From NCBI GenBank assembly GCA_946480825.1, contig CAMLLG010000047.1:1-30798 (forward strand): 30,798 nt of DNA, read 5' to 3'. Position 1 is the stretch's first letter, and each line of letters starts with the position of its first letter. The translations under genes and the position numbers were made by a program. The notes beneath the pieces were generated by a model, which was not told where the DNA came from, did not search any database, and saw only the letters and a program-made list of their open reading frames with translations. This DNA comes from an uncultured Lysobacteraceae bacterium. Lineage in GTDB: Bacteria; Pseudomonadota; Gammaproteobacteria; Xanthomonadales; Xanthomonadaceae. Below are positions 1 to 8,255 of the stretch, one piece after another.

Positions 1-346
1 GGCCGAGGTCGTCGTCCCAGCCGGTCATTTCCGGCTGCTTGTCGAGATGGCCGTAGAGCAGGATGCAGTCGTCGCCGGTGCCGGCGTCGGCGCTGGCGGG
101 AATGTCGACGAAGATCAGCGGCGTGCGGCCTTCCAGGCGCACCACTTCGACCTGCATGCCCGGCACGTTCTGCGCGCGCGCCCAGCGCTCCATCAGTCCG
201 ACCGCATCGTCCATGTAGCCGTGGGCGACCCAGTCGCTGTCGAACATCGGCGACTTGTTGGGGATGCGGATGTACTCGACGAGCTGCGGGACGATCTCGT
301 CGTCCCACTTCTCGCCGACGAAACGATCGACTTTGCTGGTGTCCAT
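1..346 (-). CDS. M20-family metallopeptidase, N-terminal part (runs off the left edge)
   Basis: The first 115 residues of a zinc-dependent M20 peptidase (carnosinase/CNDP-like dipeptidase group) are visible. The protein starts MDTSKVDRFVGEKWDDEIVP and contains EYIRIPNKSPMF, then ILLYGHLDKQPEMTGWDDD near residues 95-112. In this family the His and Asp of GHLDxQP are a metal ligand and the residue next to the active site, and the reaction is hydrolysis of a peptide bond in dipeptides or small peptides in the cytoplasm. The start is the ATG at 344-346. The rest of the catalytic domain and the dimerisation domain lie outside the window. The gene is divergent from the helix-hairpin-helix gene at 650. 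The family call is secure; the substrate is unknown. Confidence 0.88.
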   Translation of the reverse strand, partial: MDTSKVDRFVGEKWDDEIVPQLVEYIRIPNKSPMFDSDWVAHGYMDDAVGLMERWARAQNVPGMQVEVVRLEGRTPLIFVDIPASADAGTGDDCILLYGHLDKQPEMTGWDDDLG

Positions 347-649
347 GCGGAGGTTCGTGGCCGGAGAAGGATGGCCGGATTGTACGCCCGGCGCTGCGGA
401 GGCGCCCGTGCCGGGCCGCTCGTGCCGGGCGGACGGGGTAGGACTTTCCCGACACCCGCATGCGCCATCGCCCGGCCCGCGGGCGGGCGGTCCGGCGATG
501 GGGCGGGACCGGCCGGATCCGGAGACTGTCCCTGTCGACGCGAACTCGCCACGGCGAGGCCGCCGACAGCGAAGACCGCAACCGGTCCGAACCGTCAAAT
601 CCGATCGATCCATTCATCCAACCCATCATCCAATCCAAGGAGCCTCACC
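347..649. other. Intergenic region between divergent genes
   Basis: This 303-base gap separates the peptidase (minus) from the helix-hairpin-helix gene (plus), so it should carry both promoters. It is very GC-rich up to about 590 and then becomes more mixed just before the plus-strand gene. An imperfect GC hairpin lies around 474-511 (CCATCGCC ... GGCGATGG). I see no convincing -35/-10 pair and no open reading frame with coding character. The ribosome binding site AAGGAG of the next gene is at 637-642. Confidence 0.5.
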
Positions 650-1006
650 ATGCATCTGTCCAACACCTCGTTCTTCGGCCGCACCCTCGCCACCGCCGCG
701 CTGTCGCTGGCCCTGATGGGCAGCGCCTTCGCCGCCGAGAAGGTCAACATCAACGCCGCCGACGCCGCCACGCTCGACCGCGTGCTCGTCAACGTCGGCC
801 CGTCCAAGGCCGAGGCCATCGTGGCCTACCGCAAGGCCCACGGCCCGTTCCGCAGCGCCGAGCAACTGGCCCAGGTGCAGGGCATCGGCCTGAAGACGGT
901 CGAGAAGAACCGCGAGATGATCGTGCTCGGCGCCGGTGCCGCCGCTGCGCCGCCGGCCCGTCCGGCCGCACCGAAGGCCGCAGCCGTTGCGCCGAAGAAG
1001 CGCTGA
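650..1006 (+). CDS. ComEA-like helix-hairpin-helix protein, exported
   Basis: This is a 118-residue protein with a Sec-type signal peptide (residues 1-28, cleavage near SAFA-AEKVN). It is followed by a ComEA-type helix-hairpin-helix domain (about residues 29-92): VNINAADAATLDRVL, then GPSKAEAIVAYRKAHGPF and a second hairpin with VQGIGLKTVEKNREMI. The C-terminus is an Ala/Pro/Lys tail ending in PKKR. Such small periplasmic ComEA proteins bind double-stranded DNA without sequence specificity and retain incoming DNA during natural transformation; that role here is inferred from the family. I chose the ATG at 650 because AAGGAG lies 7 bases upstream and the signal peptide starts there; the longer upstream reading frame has no coding character. 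Confidence 0.92.
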   Translation: MHLSNTSFFGRTLATAALSLALMGSAFAAEKVNINAADAATLDRVLVNVGPSKAEAIVAYRKAHGPFRSAEQLAQVQGIGLKTVEKNREMIVLGAGAAAAPPARPAAPKAAAVAPKKR

Positions 1007-1039
1007 GTGCGCGTGCCGGGATCGAACCGCCGCCGTGAA

Positions 1040-1060
1040 CCCTCTCCCGTCTGGAGAGGG
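1040..1060. repeat. Short inverted repeat CCCTCTCC/GGAGAGGG
   Basis: An 8-bp perfect stem (1040-1047 with 1053-1060) with a 5-base loop lies just after the helix-hairpin-helix gene. Similar CCCTCTCC-type hairpins are common between genes in this bacterial family. No T-tract follows, so a terminator role is uncertain. Confidence 0.5.
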
Positions 1061-1082
1061 GCAGGGCGGAGGGCGATACGAA

Positions 1083-1114
1083 GCCGAAGGCCGCGAGCGA
1101 TCGCGGCCTTCGGC
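1083..1114 (+). terminator. Strong hairpin, possible terminator
   Basis: A perfect 14-bp stem (GCCGAAGGCCGCGA at 1083-1096 pairs with 1101-1114) closes a 4-base loop. It sits between the helix-hairpin-helix gene and the HutD-family gene and would end the former transcript. There is no run of T after it, so it may be a rho-independent terminator of the GC-rich kind or only a processing or stability hairpin. Confidence 0.45.
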
Positions 1115-1158
1115 ATGCCGCCTCCGCTACACTCGCGCCGATCCTCACGGAGACCCGC

Positions 1159-1773
1159 ATGGCTTCGCCGCATCTGCGCCTCATCCCCGCCCACGAATAC
1201 CGCCGCGAACGCTGGCGCAACGGCTTCGGCTGGACCCGCGAGATCCTGCGTTCCACCGATGTCGATTCGGACAACGGCGGCGATTGGGACTGGCGGCTGT
1301 CGATCGCCGAAATCGAATGCGACGGGCCGTTCTCGTCGTTCCCGGGCGTCGATCGCGAACTGGTGCTGCTGCACGGCAACGGCGTGCGCCTGCGCTTCGA
1401 CGACGGCCAAGTGCGCGAAGCGGTACCGCCGCACGGGCGCGTGCGTTTCGCCGGCGAGCGTGCGGTGTCCGGCGAACTCGTCGACGGCCCGACCCACGAC
1501 TTCAACCTGATGTGGCGGCGCGACCGCATCGACGCCGAACTGTGGCACCGCCCGCTGGTGGGCTCGATGGTGCTGTTCGTCGAACCGGGAGAGCACTGGG
1601 CGGTGCACGTGCTGTCCGGACATGCGCGCTGCGACGACGGCGCGCTGCGATGCACCGCCGCGATGGCCGATAGTTTTTTTCTATCGGCGAACGAGGCGCG
1701 TCGACGTTTCGCGATCGACGGCGGCGGCGAGGTGTTGATCGCGCGCCTGCGCAGACGCGACGCCGAAATGTGA
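1159..1773 (+). CDS. HutD/Ves family protein
   Basis: This 204-residue protein matches the HutD/Ves family of bicupin-like proteins along its whole length. Recognisable parts are MASPHLRLIPAHEYRRERW with NGFGWTREI at the start (family pattern: W.NG.G.T.EI), then DWDWRLSIAEIECDGPFSSF, the block ELVLLHGNGVRLRF, and near the end DSFFLSANEARRRF. HutD proteins are often encoded with histidine-utilisation genes and may cap the level of histidine breakdown; Ves was linked to cold stress in E. coli. No hut genes are nearby, so a specific role cannot be given. The ATG at 1159 follows CACGGAGACCCGC, a usable ribosome binding site. It appears monocistronic. Confidence 0.85.
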   Translation: MASPHLRLIPAHEYRRERWRNGFGWTREILRSTDVDSDNGGDWDWRLSIAEIECDGPFSSFPGVDRELVLLHGNGVRLRFDDGQVREAVPPHGRVRFAGERAVSGELVDGPTHDFNLMWRRDRIDAELWHRPLVGSMVLFVEPGEHWAVHVLSGHARCDDGALRCTAAMADSFFLSANEARRRFAIDGGGEVLIARLRRRDAEM

Positions 1774-1873
1774 CCACGGGCGTCCCTGCGCCGCGAAACG
1801 GGTCGAGGAATCGATCGCAGCGTGCGCCGATTCTCGGGATTTCCCGGGAATTTCCGCCGAACATCGGCGGATG

Positions 1874-1887
1874 TTGAGAAAGATCAA
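1874..1887. promoter_or_regulatory. FNR/ANR-type operator TTGAG-N4-ATCAA
   Basis: TTGAGAAAGATCAA matches the FNR-family consensus TTGAT-N4-ATCAA at 9 of 10 defined bases. Its centre is 1880.5. A class II activator centred at -41.5 would give a start near 1922, and a weak -10 (TAACCT, 1910-1915) sits at the right place. It lies 61 bases before the ODP-like gene at 1949, so oxygen- or NO-responsive control of that gene is a reasonable inference. An adjacent inverted repeat AACATC-N4-GATGTT (1860-1875) overlaps its left edge. Confidence 0.6.
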
Positions 1888-1948
1888 TATTCCCTGCGTC
1901 GCCGATCACTAACCTGCGCGGCACTTTACCCGCACAAGGGCTGCGACC

Positions 1949-2749
1949 ATGGGATTCATGCTGCACGACGCCGGCGAGCATCAATGCATCGCCTTCAACG
2001 ATCTGGTGCGCGGCGACGACGGTGTGCAGGCCAATCAGTTCCTGGTCAAGCACGGCACGCATTCCGCGCTGATCGACCCGGGCGGCTCGCTGCTCTACAC
2101 CCCGCTGGTGCTGGCCCTCGGCCGCCACGTGCGCCCGCACCAGATCGATCTGGTGCTGTGCTCGCACCAGGACCCGGACATCATCGGCTCGGTCGACAAA
2201 TGGCTGTTGTACACGCAGGCCACGGTGGTGTGCTCGAAGCTGTGGGGACGGTTCGTGCCGCATCTGGTGCCGCACTACATGGAGAACGCGGGGCGCGAGC
2301 GTTATCTGCTGGTGGAAGACGAAGGTGCGCGCATCGAATTGGGCGGTACCGAACTCATCGCGCTGCCCGCGCACTTCCTGCATTCGGTCGGCAACCTGTC
2401 GTTCTTCGATCCGGTCAGCCGCATCCTCTTCTCCGGCGATGTCTGCTCGGGCCTTGTGTCCAGCGGCACCGCCTACGGTTTCGTCGAGGATTTCGACAGC
2501 TACCGGCCGTGCATGGAGGGGTTCCATCGCCGCTACATGGCCGGCAACCGCGCGCTGCGGCTGTGGGTGGACATGGTCCGCGAACTCGACCCGGCGATGA
2601 TCGTGCCCCAACACGGTATGCCGTTCCGCGGCGAGGCGCAGCGCGCGGTGCTCGATTGGCTGTACGGCCTGTCGTGCGGCGTCGATCTGATGGGGCCGGC
2701 GAACTATCGTTCGAAGGTGTTGCGGCCGCCGGTACCGGCGAGCTACTGA
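1949..2749 (+). CDS. ODP-like MBL-fold diiron protein
   Basis: This is a 266-residue metallo-beta-lactamase-fold protein of the oxygen-binding diiron (ODP) or flavodiiron-core type. The metal-ligand series is visible in order: H73-Q-D75-P-D77 (CSHQDPDIIGS), H142/H145 (PAHFLHSVGN), D164 (FSGDVCSG) and H222 (VPQHGMPF). The length fits a protein with the MBL domain only, lacking the flavodoxin domain that flavodiiron proteins use to reduce O2 or NO. Related stand-alone domains bind O2 or act as sensors or reductases with a separate redox partner. It has no signal peptide and is probably cytoplasmic. An FNR-type box upstream supports an oxygen/NO-linked role. It converges on the flavoreductase gene with a 36-base gap. 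The true reaction is unknown. Confidence 0.85.
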   Translation: MGFMLHDAGEHQCIAFNDLVRGDDGVQANQFLVKHGTHSALIDPGGSLLYTPLVLALGRHVRPHQIDLVLCSHQDPDIIGSVDKWLLYTQATVVCSKLWGRFVPHLVPHYMENAGRERYLLVEDEGARIELGGTELIALPAHFLHSVGNLSFFDPVSRILFSGDVCSGLVSSGTAYGFVEDFDSYRPCMEGFHRRYMAGNRALRLWVDMVRELDPAMIVPQHGMPFRGEAQRAVLDWLYGLSCGVDLMGPANYRSKVLRPPVPASY

Positions 2750-2785
2750 CACGCTGCGCCCGACGCTGGGTCGGTCGTCGTTGGT

Positions 2786-4420
2786 TCAGTACACGTCGCG
2801 CCGATAGCGGCCTTCGCGCCTGAGCGCCGACACCGCATCGTCGCCGAGCAGTGCGGTCAGCGCGTCATCGACCGCGGGCGCCATGCCCGCGGCGCTGCCG
2901 CAGACCAGCAGGCAGGCGCCCGCCGCGATCCACGTCCGCAGCAGCTCGCCGTGTTCAGGGATCAGGTCCTGCACGTAACGCGGCGATGCGCCATCGCGCG
3001 AGAACGCGAGATCGACGCGCGCCAGCGTGCCGTCGCTGCGCCAGGCCTCCAGTTCGTCCGCCCAGTACAGATCGCGTGCGCGCTGGCGTTCGCCGAACAG
3101 CAGCCACGCGCGCTGCGCGCCCGCGGCCGCGCGCGCGGCGAGATGCGCGCGAAGTCCGGCCAGACCGGTGCCGTTGCCGATCAGGATCAGCGGCGCGTCG
3201 AAGGCGGGCGGATGGAAGCCGGGATTGCGTCGGATCCGCAGCGCGATCTCCTCGCCGATGTGGGCGTGCGCGCAGAGCCAACCGCTGCCGATCCCGAATC
3301 GCCCTTCCGGCGTGCGCATGCGCCGCACGAGCAGGCGCAGATGGCCTTCGCCGGGGATCGACGCGATCGAGTACTCGCGGTGCGGCAGCGGCTCCAGCCG
3401 CGACGCGAGCGTCGCCGCATCGATGCCGGCGGTCGCGTCCGGCCAGCGCGAGCGCGCCAACAGTTCGTGCAGCGCCAGGGTGTCGCCGTCGTGGCGCACG
3501 GTGGCGTTGCCGTCGAGACCGTGCGCCTGCAGCCAGGCATCGACTTCGCCGTCGGCGTGCCGCGGTCCGATCTCGGCGATGTCGCCGGCGGTCCACGCCA
3601 TCGCGTCGGCGTCGGGCCACAGCCGCAATTCGAAGGTCGCACCGCCGAGGCTGCCGGGATTGAGTTCGCGGCGCGCGCAGAGCCGCCACGAGGCGTAGCG
3701 CGCCGGCGACCAGTCGGCGCGATCCGCGGCCGGCGCCATGCCGGGCAGTTGCGCGAGATCGTGCTGCCAGCGACGCAGCGCGCCGCCGTCGCCGTTGTCG
3801 ACATCGACGAGATCGAACAGCGGCCGCGCGCCGCAGCGCCGAAGCCACGCGTCGAGCGCATGGCCGAACGCGCAGTAGCGCGCATAGCGGCGGTCGCCCA
3901 GCGCCAGTACCGCGTAGCGCAGGCCGTCGAGCGATGGGGTCGTCGACATCGCGTCGTCGACGAAGGCCAATGCCGTGTCCGGCGGATCGCCTTCGCCGGT
4001 GGTGCTGACCACGAACAGCGCCAGCGGCGCGCGCGCGAGCCATGCGGCGTCCAGCGACGCCAACGGCTGCAGCGCGGGATGCAGGCCGCCGTCGTGCAGA
4101 CGTTCGGCCGTGAGTTCGGCGATGCGCTGGGCGAAACCGGTCTGGCTGGCGTGCACGACCAGCGGCGTCGTTTCGGCGTCGTGTCGATGCGTCGCACGCA
4201 CGGCGCCCGCGGCGCGGCGTCGCTGCGCGTACAGCCACAGCGCGCTGGCGACGAGATAGACCAGCACCGCCGCGATCGCGACGATCGTGCGCGGCGTCGC
4301 GGGCGCGCCCTGCGGCCACGGTGCCCGCTGCAGGGCGAGCGCGAGCAGTGCGATCGTCGTCAATGCGACGAGGACGAGGATCTGACCGATCGTTCCGCGT
4401 TTTCGTGCGCTCACGCTCAC
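2786..4420 (-). CDS. Membrane flavodoxin/ferredoxin-reductase (sulfite reductase flavoprotein-like)
   Basis: This 544-residue protein has two N-terminal membrane helices (about residues 11-31 and 45-65), a flavodoxin domain (from residue 86, FMN loop ASQTGFAQRI, then STTGEGDPPDTA) and an FAD/NADPH reductase module (FAD motif REYSIAS at 348-354, NADPH site GNGTGLAGLR at 415-424, C-terminal VCGSAAGMAPAV). It resembles the CysJ/P450-reductase family fused to a membrane anchor. It should pass electrons from cytoplasmic NADPH to membrane partners, most likely the PepSY protein encoded upstream. The GTG at 4418-4420 overlaps the apbE stop as GTGA, which suggests translational coupling and fixes the start. 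It is the last gene of the Fur-box operon. Electron flow to a ferric siderophore is inferred from context. Confidence 0.85.
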   Translation of the reverse strand: MSVSARKRGTIGQILVLVALTTIALLALALQRAPWPQGAPATPRTIVAIAAVLVYLVASALWLYAQRRRAAGAVRATHRHDAETTPLVVHASQTGFAQRIAELTAERLHDGGLHPALQPLASLDAAWLARAPLALFVVSTTGEGDPPDTALAFVDDAMSTTPSLDGLRYAVLALGDRRYARYCAFGHALDAWLRRCGARPLFDLVDVDNGDGGALRRWQHDLAQLPGMAPAADRADWSPARYASWRLCARRELNPGSLGGATFELRLWPDADAMAWTAGDIAEIGPRHADGEVDAWLQAHGLDGNATVRHDGDTLALHELLARSRWPDATAGIDAATLASRLEPLPHREYSIASIPGEGHLRLLVRRMRTPEGRFGIGSGWLCAHAHIGEEIALRIRRNPGFHPPAFDAPLILIGNGTGLAGLRAHLAARAAAGAQRAWLLFGERQRARDLYWADELEAWRSDGTLARVDLAFSRDGASPRYVQDLIPEHGELLRTWIAAGACLLVCGSAAGMAPAVDDALTALLGDDAVSALRREGRYRRDVY

Positions 4421-5415
4421 GTCGCGATCTCCGACAGCGCTTCGAAGCGCGGCGACAGATGCTCGCGCAGGCGACCGCGGTCGCGGACGAGGAAGCGCAC
4501 GGCGAAGTCGCGCGCGCGCGCGAAGGCGAGGCCTGCATCGACGCCCATCGCGGTCAGCGCGGTGGCCCAGGCATCGGCGCGCATCGCGCAGTCCGCGATC
4601 ACGGTGACGGCGACCGGCGCATCGGCGAGCGCGCGTCCGCTGCGCGAATCGAGCGTGTGCGCATGCCTCGCACCGTCGTGCTCGAACGCATGCCAGCGGT
4701 CGCCGGAGGTGGCCACCGCAAGACCGTCCAGCGCGACCACGCGCAGCGGTGGCGCATCCGCCGCGGCCACCGGCGCCGCGTCTTCGGCGCAGGCTTCGAT
4801 CGACACGCGCCAGCGCCCGCCGTCGGGTTTGCGGCCGTAGCCGACGAGTTCGCCGCCGACCTCGACCAGCGCCGCCGGCACCGAACGCGCGCGCAGCGCC
4901 CGCGCGACGAGATCGGCGCCGTAACCCTTGGCGATCGCCGACAGGTCCAGCGAGACGCCGCCCGGCTGCAGCAACGTCGATGTCTTTTCGTCGAACGCGA
5001 GCCGACGCCAGCCGGCGTTCGCGCGCAGCGGCGCGAGCGTCGCATCGTCGGGCACGCTGCGCGCCGAACGCGAGGGGCCGAAGCCCCACGCATCGACCAG
5101 GGCGCCGAGCGTCGGATCGAACGCGCCGTCGCTGGCCTCGGCGATGTCCAGCGCGCAGCGCATCACTTCGGCGAAGGCGTCCGGCAGTGTCGTCACGCTG
5201 CCCATCTCCGCGCGGTTGTAGCGGGCGAGGTCGCTGTCTTCGCGCCAGTGGCTCATCTGCGCGACCACGCGATCCAGCGCGGATTGCGCGGCCGCGTGCA
5301 GGACGTGCGCGTCCGTGCCCGGTGCGCAGACCGCGCGCACCGACCAGGTCGTGCCCATCGTCGCGCCGCCGAGCGCGATCGTTTCCAGCACGGCCGTGTC
5401 CAACGCTGCGCGCAC
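4417..5415 (-). CDS. apbE: FAD:protein FMN transferase (ApbE)
   Basis: This 332-residue ApbE-family protein transfers FMN from FAD to a Ser/Thr of a partner protein, using Mg2+. Family features are GATMGTTWSV (residues 17-26), DGAFDPTLGALVDAWGFG (96-113), SLDLSAIAKGYGADL (155-169), ALVEVGGELVGYG, VATSGD, HTLDSRSGRA and the C-terminal DAWATALTAMG. The start is chosen as GTG at 5413-5415 because GGAG lies 6 bases upstream. Unlike most ApbE proteins, this start gives no signal peptide or lipobox, so the location is unclear. It sits 17 bases after the DUF4198 gene and overlaps the flavoreductase gene by 4 bases. ApbE in an operon with PepSY, DUF2271 and DUF4198 points to flavinylated extracytoplasmic electron carriers. 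Confidence 0.9.
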   Translation of the reverse strand: MRAALDTAVLETIALGGATMGTTWSVRAVCAPGTDAHVLHAAAQSALDRVVAQMSHWREDSDLARYNRAEMGSVTTLPDAFAEVMRCALDIAEASDGAFDPTLGALVDAWGFGPSRSARSVPDDATLAPLRANAGWRRLAFDEKTSTLLQPGGVSLDLSAIAKGYGADLVARALRARSVPAALVEVGGELVGYGRKPDGGRWRVSIEACAEDAAPVAAADAPPLRVVALDGLAVATSGDRWHAFEHDGARHAHTLDSRSGRALADAPVAVTVIADCAMRADAWATALTAMGVDAGLAFARARDFAVRFLVRDRGRLREHLSPRFEALSEIAT

Positions 5416-5432
5416 CCGCGGCTCCGCGTCGA

Positions 5433-6242
5433 TTACTGCGGCAGCACTTCGAAGGTGGCGACGTAGCTCAGCCGGCGCCGCTTCGCCTGCGGCACGCTGG
5501 TCTTGTCGTCTTCGGCGGTGGTTTCCAGCCAGTACATGCCGGCGTCCGGCCAGGTCAGGCTGAAGCGTCCGTCGGCGCCGGTCTTCACCTTGATCTCGTT
5601 CTGCGCGTTGCGGTAACGGGTGCCCCCGCGCACGATCTCCACATCGATACCGGCGGCGGGTTTCCCGTCGATCTGCAGCGCGAAGGTCGCGGTTTCGCCC
5701 GCGAACAGATCGTTCGGGTGCGTGACCGGCACCAGTTCGAGCCCCTGGCCCGTCGCCTTCAGCGCAGTCTCGTTCGGCGTGCCGCGGGTGACGAACGTTT
5801 CGACCCGGCCGAGGCTCTGCGACACCTGCAGATTCTTCGCGTCCTTCGGCACCTCGTTCGCGAACGTCGCCGGCGTGCCGCGCCAGCGTTTGGGCCTGCC
5901 GTCTTCTTCCCAGTTCGCGAACAGACCGCTGTTGATCATCGCGATGCGATACGTGCCTTCCTGCTTCAACTCGATATCGAACACCGTGCGGAATTTTCCG
6001 GTGGCGCCGTTGGCGCTCGGTGCCGCGTTGCCGTCCGGTGCGGTGATCGCCAGACGCTCCAGCGGCAACGGCACATGGTTGAAATGGAAGAGGTCGTTGG
6101 AGACCGCGGCGTCGACGGTGATCCACGGGTTCTCGCCGGCGATCACCGTCTGCGACGGCAGCAGCCAGGCCTTGTGGGCGGACGCGCCGAACGGCACGAG
6201 GGCGGCGGCGAGCGCCAGCGGAAGCAGCAAACGGGATTTCAT
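5433..6242 (-). CDS. DUF4198 periplasmic protein
   Basis: This 269-residue protein has a clear signal peptide (residues 1-22, ending GASA) followed by HKAWLLPS, the usual start of mature DUF4198 (NikM/CbiK-like, often cation-linked) proteins. The rest is beta-rich, with [37 protein letters not shown] and a C-terminal Ig-like repeat ([25 protein letters not shown]). The function of the family is not established; it is often next to TonB receptors and metal uptake genes. Here it lies between DUF2271 and apbE in the Fur-box operon. Residues 78-81 (NGAT) loosely resemble the GAT core of ApbE flavin-acceptor sites, though the usual upstream Asp is missing. The neighbours suggest a periplasmic part in iron or siderophore handling. 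Confidence 0.85.
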   Translation of the reverse strand: MKSRLLLPLALAAALVPFGASAHKAWLLPSQTVIAGENPWITVDAAVSNDLFHFNHVPLPLERLAITAPDGNAAPSANGATGKFRTVFDIELKQEGTYRIAMINSGLFANWEEDGRPKRWRGTPATFANEVPKDAKNLQVSQSLGRVETFVTRGTPNETALKATGQGLELVPVTHPNDLFAGETATFALQIDGKPAAGIDVEIVRGGTRYRNAQNEIKVKTGADGRFSLTWPDAGMYWLETTAEDDKTSVPQAKRRRLSYVATFEVLPQ

Positions 6243-6326
6243 CGGAGTCTCCAGGCGGAAGAGGGATGATCGGTGGTGCCGGTGCGGGCGGTCGGTGGCG
6301 GTGTTGCGATGGGAGAACGCGTCGCG

Positions 6327-6899
6327 TCAGGGTTTGATCGCGAGCGTGATCGTGCCCAGTTCGCTGCCGCCCTTCGCGCTGCCGTTCTGCGCTTTCGGCT
6401 TGGGCGCCCAGGTGAAGGGCACCTTCAGCAATTCGCGGCCGCCGACTTCGCGTGCGGCTTCGACCACCAGCGTGTAGGCGCCGGGCGCGAGTCCTGCGAG
6501 CCGCGGATCGCGATCGGACACGGCGAACGTATGCGTGCCCGCGGGTCTGGTCGGCCCGCTCACGCCGTCGACCGGCAATTTCAGCGTGCGTCCGCTGCGA
6601 CGCCACCACTGGCGCAGGTCGGGCAGCCATTTGGTGCCGTGGCCCTCGCTGTTGCCGCGCTGCTGGTACCACACCGAGAGATTCGCGGCGACCTTCTGGT
6701 CGGCGCCTTCGATCCACACCGCGACGTAGGGCCGGTGGTATTCGGCGACGTTGAGCTGCGGGATCTCGACGCCGACCCGCAGTTCGGCGGCGTAGGCGGG
6801 CGCCGCCAGGCCGATGACGAGACTGACGGTGAGCGGAACGGCGATGCGTCGGGCATTCAATGGAAAAGTGTTCATGCGGAAGGCGCTCATGAAGGACAT
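6327..6899 (-). CDS. DUF2271 periplasmic protein
   Basis: This 190-residue protein carries a signal peptide (hydrophobic stretch IAVPLTVSLVIGLAAPAYA, then AELRVGVEIPQ). The mature part is a DUF2271 domain: HRPYVAVWIEGAD, NLSVWYQQRG, GTKWLPDLRQWWRRSGR, VDGVSGPTRPAGTHTFAV, then GAYTLVVEAAREVGGRELLKVPF. The function is unknown; the family usually sits beside PepSY membrane proteins and ApbE. The ATG at 6897-6899 overlaps the PepSY stop as TGATG, so I use it. An in-frame ATG at 6873-6875 would give a more typical signal peptide start (MNTFPLNARR) and is a real alternative. There are 84 bases between its stop and the DUF4198 start. Confidence 0.85.
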   Translation of the reverse strand: MSFMSAFRMNTFPLNARRIAVPLTVSLVIGLAAPAYAAELRVGVEIPQLNVAEYHRPYVAVWIEGADQKVAANLSVWYQQRGNSEGHGTKWLPDLRQWWRRSGRTLKLPVDGVSGPTRPAGTHTFAVSDRDPRLAGLAPGAYTLVVEAAREVGGRELLKVPFTWAPKPKAQNGSAKGGSELGTITLAIKP

Positions 6900-7531
6900 C
6901 AATGGACGAACAGGAGGGCGAGCAGCGCCGGCAACAGCAGGCCGAGGCCGACCCACGGCCAGGTGCCCGGACGTTGCCGCGCGTGCATCTGCAGCAGGAA
7001 CAGCCCGGTGATCGAGAACACCACGCAGGCCAATGCGAAGACATCGATGAACCATGCCCATGCGGGCCCCGCGTTGCGACCCTTGTGCAGATCGTTGAGA
7101 TATGCAATGGCGCCGCGGTCGGTGCGTTCGTATTCGATCGCGCCGCTGTCGCGGTCGATGCTCAGCCAGGCGTCGGCGCCGGGCGAGGGCAGCGAAAGGT
7201 AGATCTCTTCGGCGGACCATTCGCCCTGGCGTCCGCGCAGCGCGATGTCCAGTTCGTCGTCGAGCCAGCGTTCCACCTTCGGCGGCAGCGGCGCTTCGCC
7301 TGCGTCGCGCGTGCCGAGCGCGACCAACAGCGGCGGCGGCAGGGTCGCGCTGCGCTGTTCGGTGCGCGGTGTCGCCTCGATCTGCGCGGCGTGATTGAGA
7401 GTGACGCCGGTCGCCGCGAACAGCAGCAGCCCCGCGAGCGAGACCGCGGCGCTGATCCAGTGCCACCGATGCAGTGTGCGCAGCCAGAAGCCGCGCCGTC
7501 GCTGCGCGCCCGCGACATCCGTCGGACTCAT
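6899..7531 (-). CDS. PepSY-associated transmembrane protein
   Basis: This 210-residue membrane protein has three predicted helices. The first follows [19 protein letters not shown] and runs through [10 protein letters not shown], the second is in [24 protein letters not shown], and the third is in [19 protein letters not shown]. Between helices 1 and 2 is a periplasmic PepSY-like region ([40 protein letters not shown]). Conserved His residues next to the helices (HRWHW, LNH, LHKG) are typical of heme-binding PepSY_TM electron carriers related to ferric-siderophore reductases. It probably carries electrons from the cytoplasmic flavoprotein to the periplasm. The ATG at 7529-7531 overlaps the piuC stop as ATGA, which fixes the start. 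Confidence 0.85.
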   Translation of the reverse strand: MSPTDVAGAQRRRGFWLRTLHRWHWISAAVSLAGLLLFAATGVTLNHAAQIEATPRTEQRSATLPPPLLVALGTRDAGEAPLPPKVERWLDDELDIALRGRQGEWSAEEIYLSLPSPGADAWLSIDRDSGAIEYERTDRGAIAYLNDLHKGRNAGPAWAWFIDVFALACVVFSITGLFLLQMHARQRPGTWPWVGLGLLLPALLALLFVH

Positions 7532-8214
7532 ACCTCGGCCCACTGTCGCAGCAGGTTGTGATAGACGCCGGTGAGCTGCACCAGCGCGCCGTGGTCGGGC
7601 ACGTCCGCGGTCAATCGGCGGATGGAGATATCGAGTTCGAACAGCAGCCGGCGCTGGCCGTCGTCGCGGACCATGCTTTGCATCCAGAAGAACGACGCCA
7701 CGCGCGCGCCGCGCGTCACCGGCAGCACGCGATGCAGGCTGGTGCCCGGATACAGCACCATGTGCCCCGCGGGCAGCTTGATCCGCTGCGTGCCGTAGGT
7801 GTCCTCGATCTCCAGTTCGCCGCCGTCGTAGTCTTCGGGCGCGCTCAGGAACAGCGTCGCCGACAGATCGGTGCGCACCGCATCGACGCCGCCGCGGCTG
7901 CGGTCGTAGCGCACGGCGTTGTCGACGTGATAACCGAAAGATTGCCCGCCCGCGTAGCGGTTGAACAGCGGCGGATAGATGCGTTTCGGCAGCGCGGCGG
8001 CGAAGAAGGTGGCGTTGCGCGACAGCGCATCCAGCACCGCCGCGCCGAGATCGCGCGCCGCCGGCGAGGTTTCCGGCAGCTGCGCGTTGTTCTTCGCCTT
8101 CGCCGACTGATGGCCGGCGGTGATCTTGCCGTCGGCCCAGTCGGCCGCGTCGAGCGTCGCGCGGAACGCGGCGACCTGGGTGGCGTCGAGCACATCGGGA
8201 ATGGCGAGGAGCAT
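7528..8214 (-). CDS. piuC: PKHD-type Fe(II)/2-oxoglutarate hydroxylase (PiuC/YbiX)
   Basis: This 228-residue protein matches the PKHD-type hydroxylase family (usual length about 225). The iron triad is H96-x-D98 ([10 protein letters not shown]) and H161 ([11 protein letters not shown]), with R171 as the likely 2-oxoglutarate ligand. The start [18 protein letters not shown] and KNNAQLPE near residues 41-48 are family hallmarks. PiuC/YbiX genes lie next to catecholate TonB receptors (PiuA/Fiu) and respond to iron through Fur; the hydroxylated substrate is not established. It starts 41 bases downstream of the receptor stop and its own stop overlaps the PepSY start. It is a soluble cytoplasmic enzyme, probably modifying a siderophore or an operon product. 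Confidence 0.92.
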   Translation of the reverse strand: MLLAIPDVLDATQVAAFRATLDAADWADGKITAGHQSAKAKNNAQLPETSPAARDLGAAVLDALSRNATFFAAALPKRIYPPLFNRYAGGQSFGYHVDNAVRYDRSRGGVDAVRTDLSATLFLSAPEDYDGGELEIEDTYGTQRIKLPAGHMVLYPGTSLHRVLPVTRGARVASFFWMQSMVRDDGQRRLLFELDISIRRLTADVPDHGALVQLTGVYHNLLRQWAEV

Positions 8215-8255
8215 GGTCGGGCCTGCGTGCGGGTGCGTGTCGCGGTGTCGGTTGG

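Noticed and set aside
1010..1035. tRNA-like GGTTCGATCC on the minus strand
   Set aside because: The flanking bases do not form a T-arm stem, and no acceptor or anticodon arm is present.
2951..4840. Long plus-strand open frame opposite the flavoreductase and apbE genes
   Set aside because: It is a by-product of high GC content; the translation is Arg/Ala-rich without domains, while the minus strand encodes two clear enzymes.
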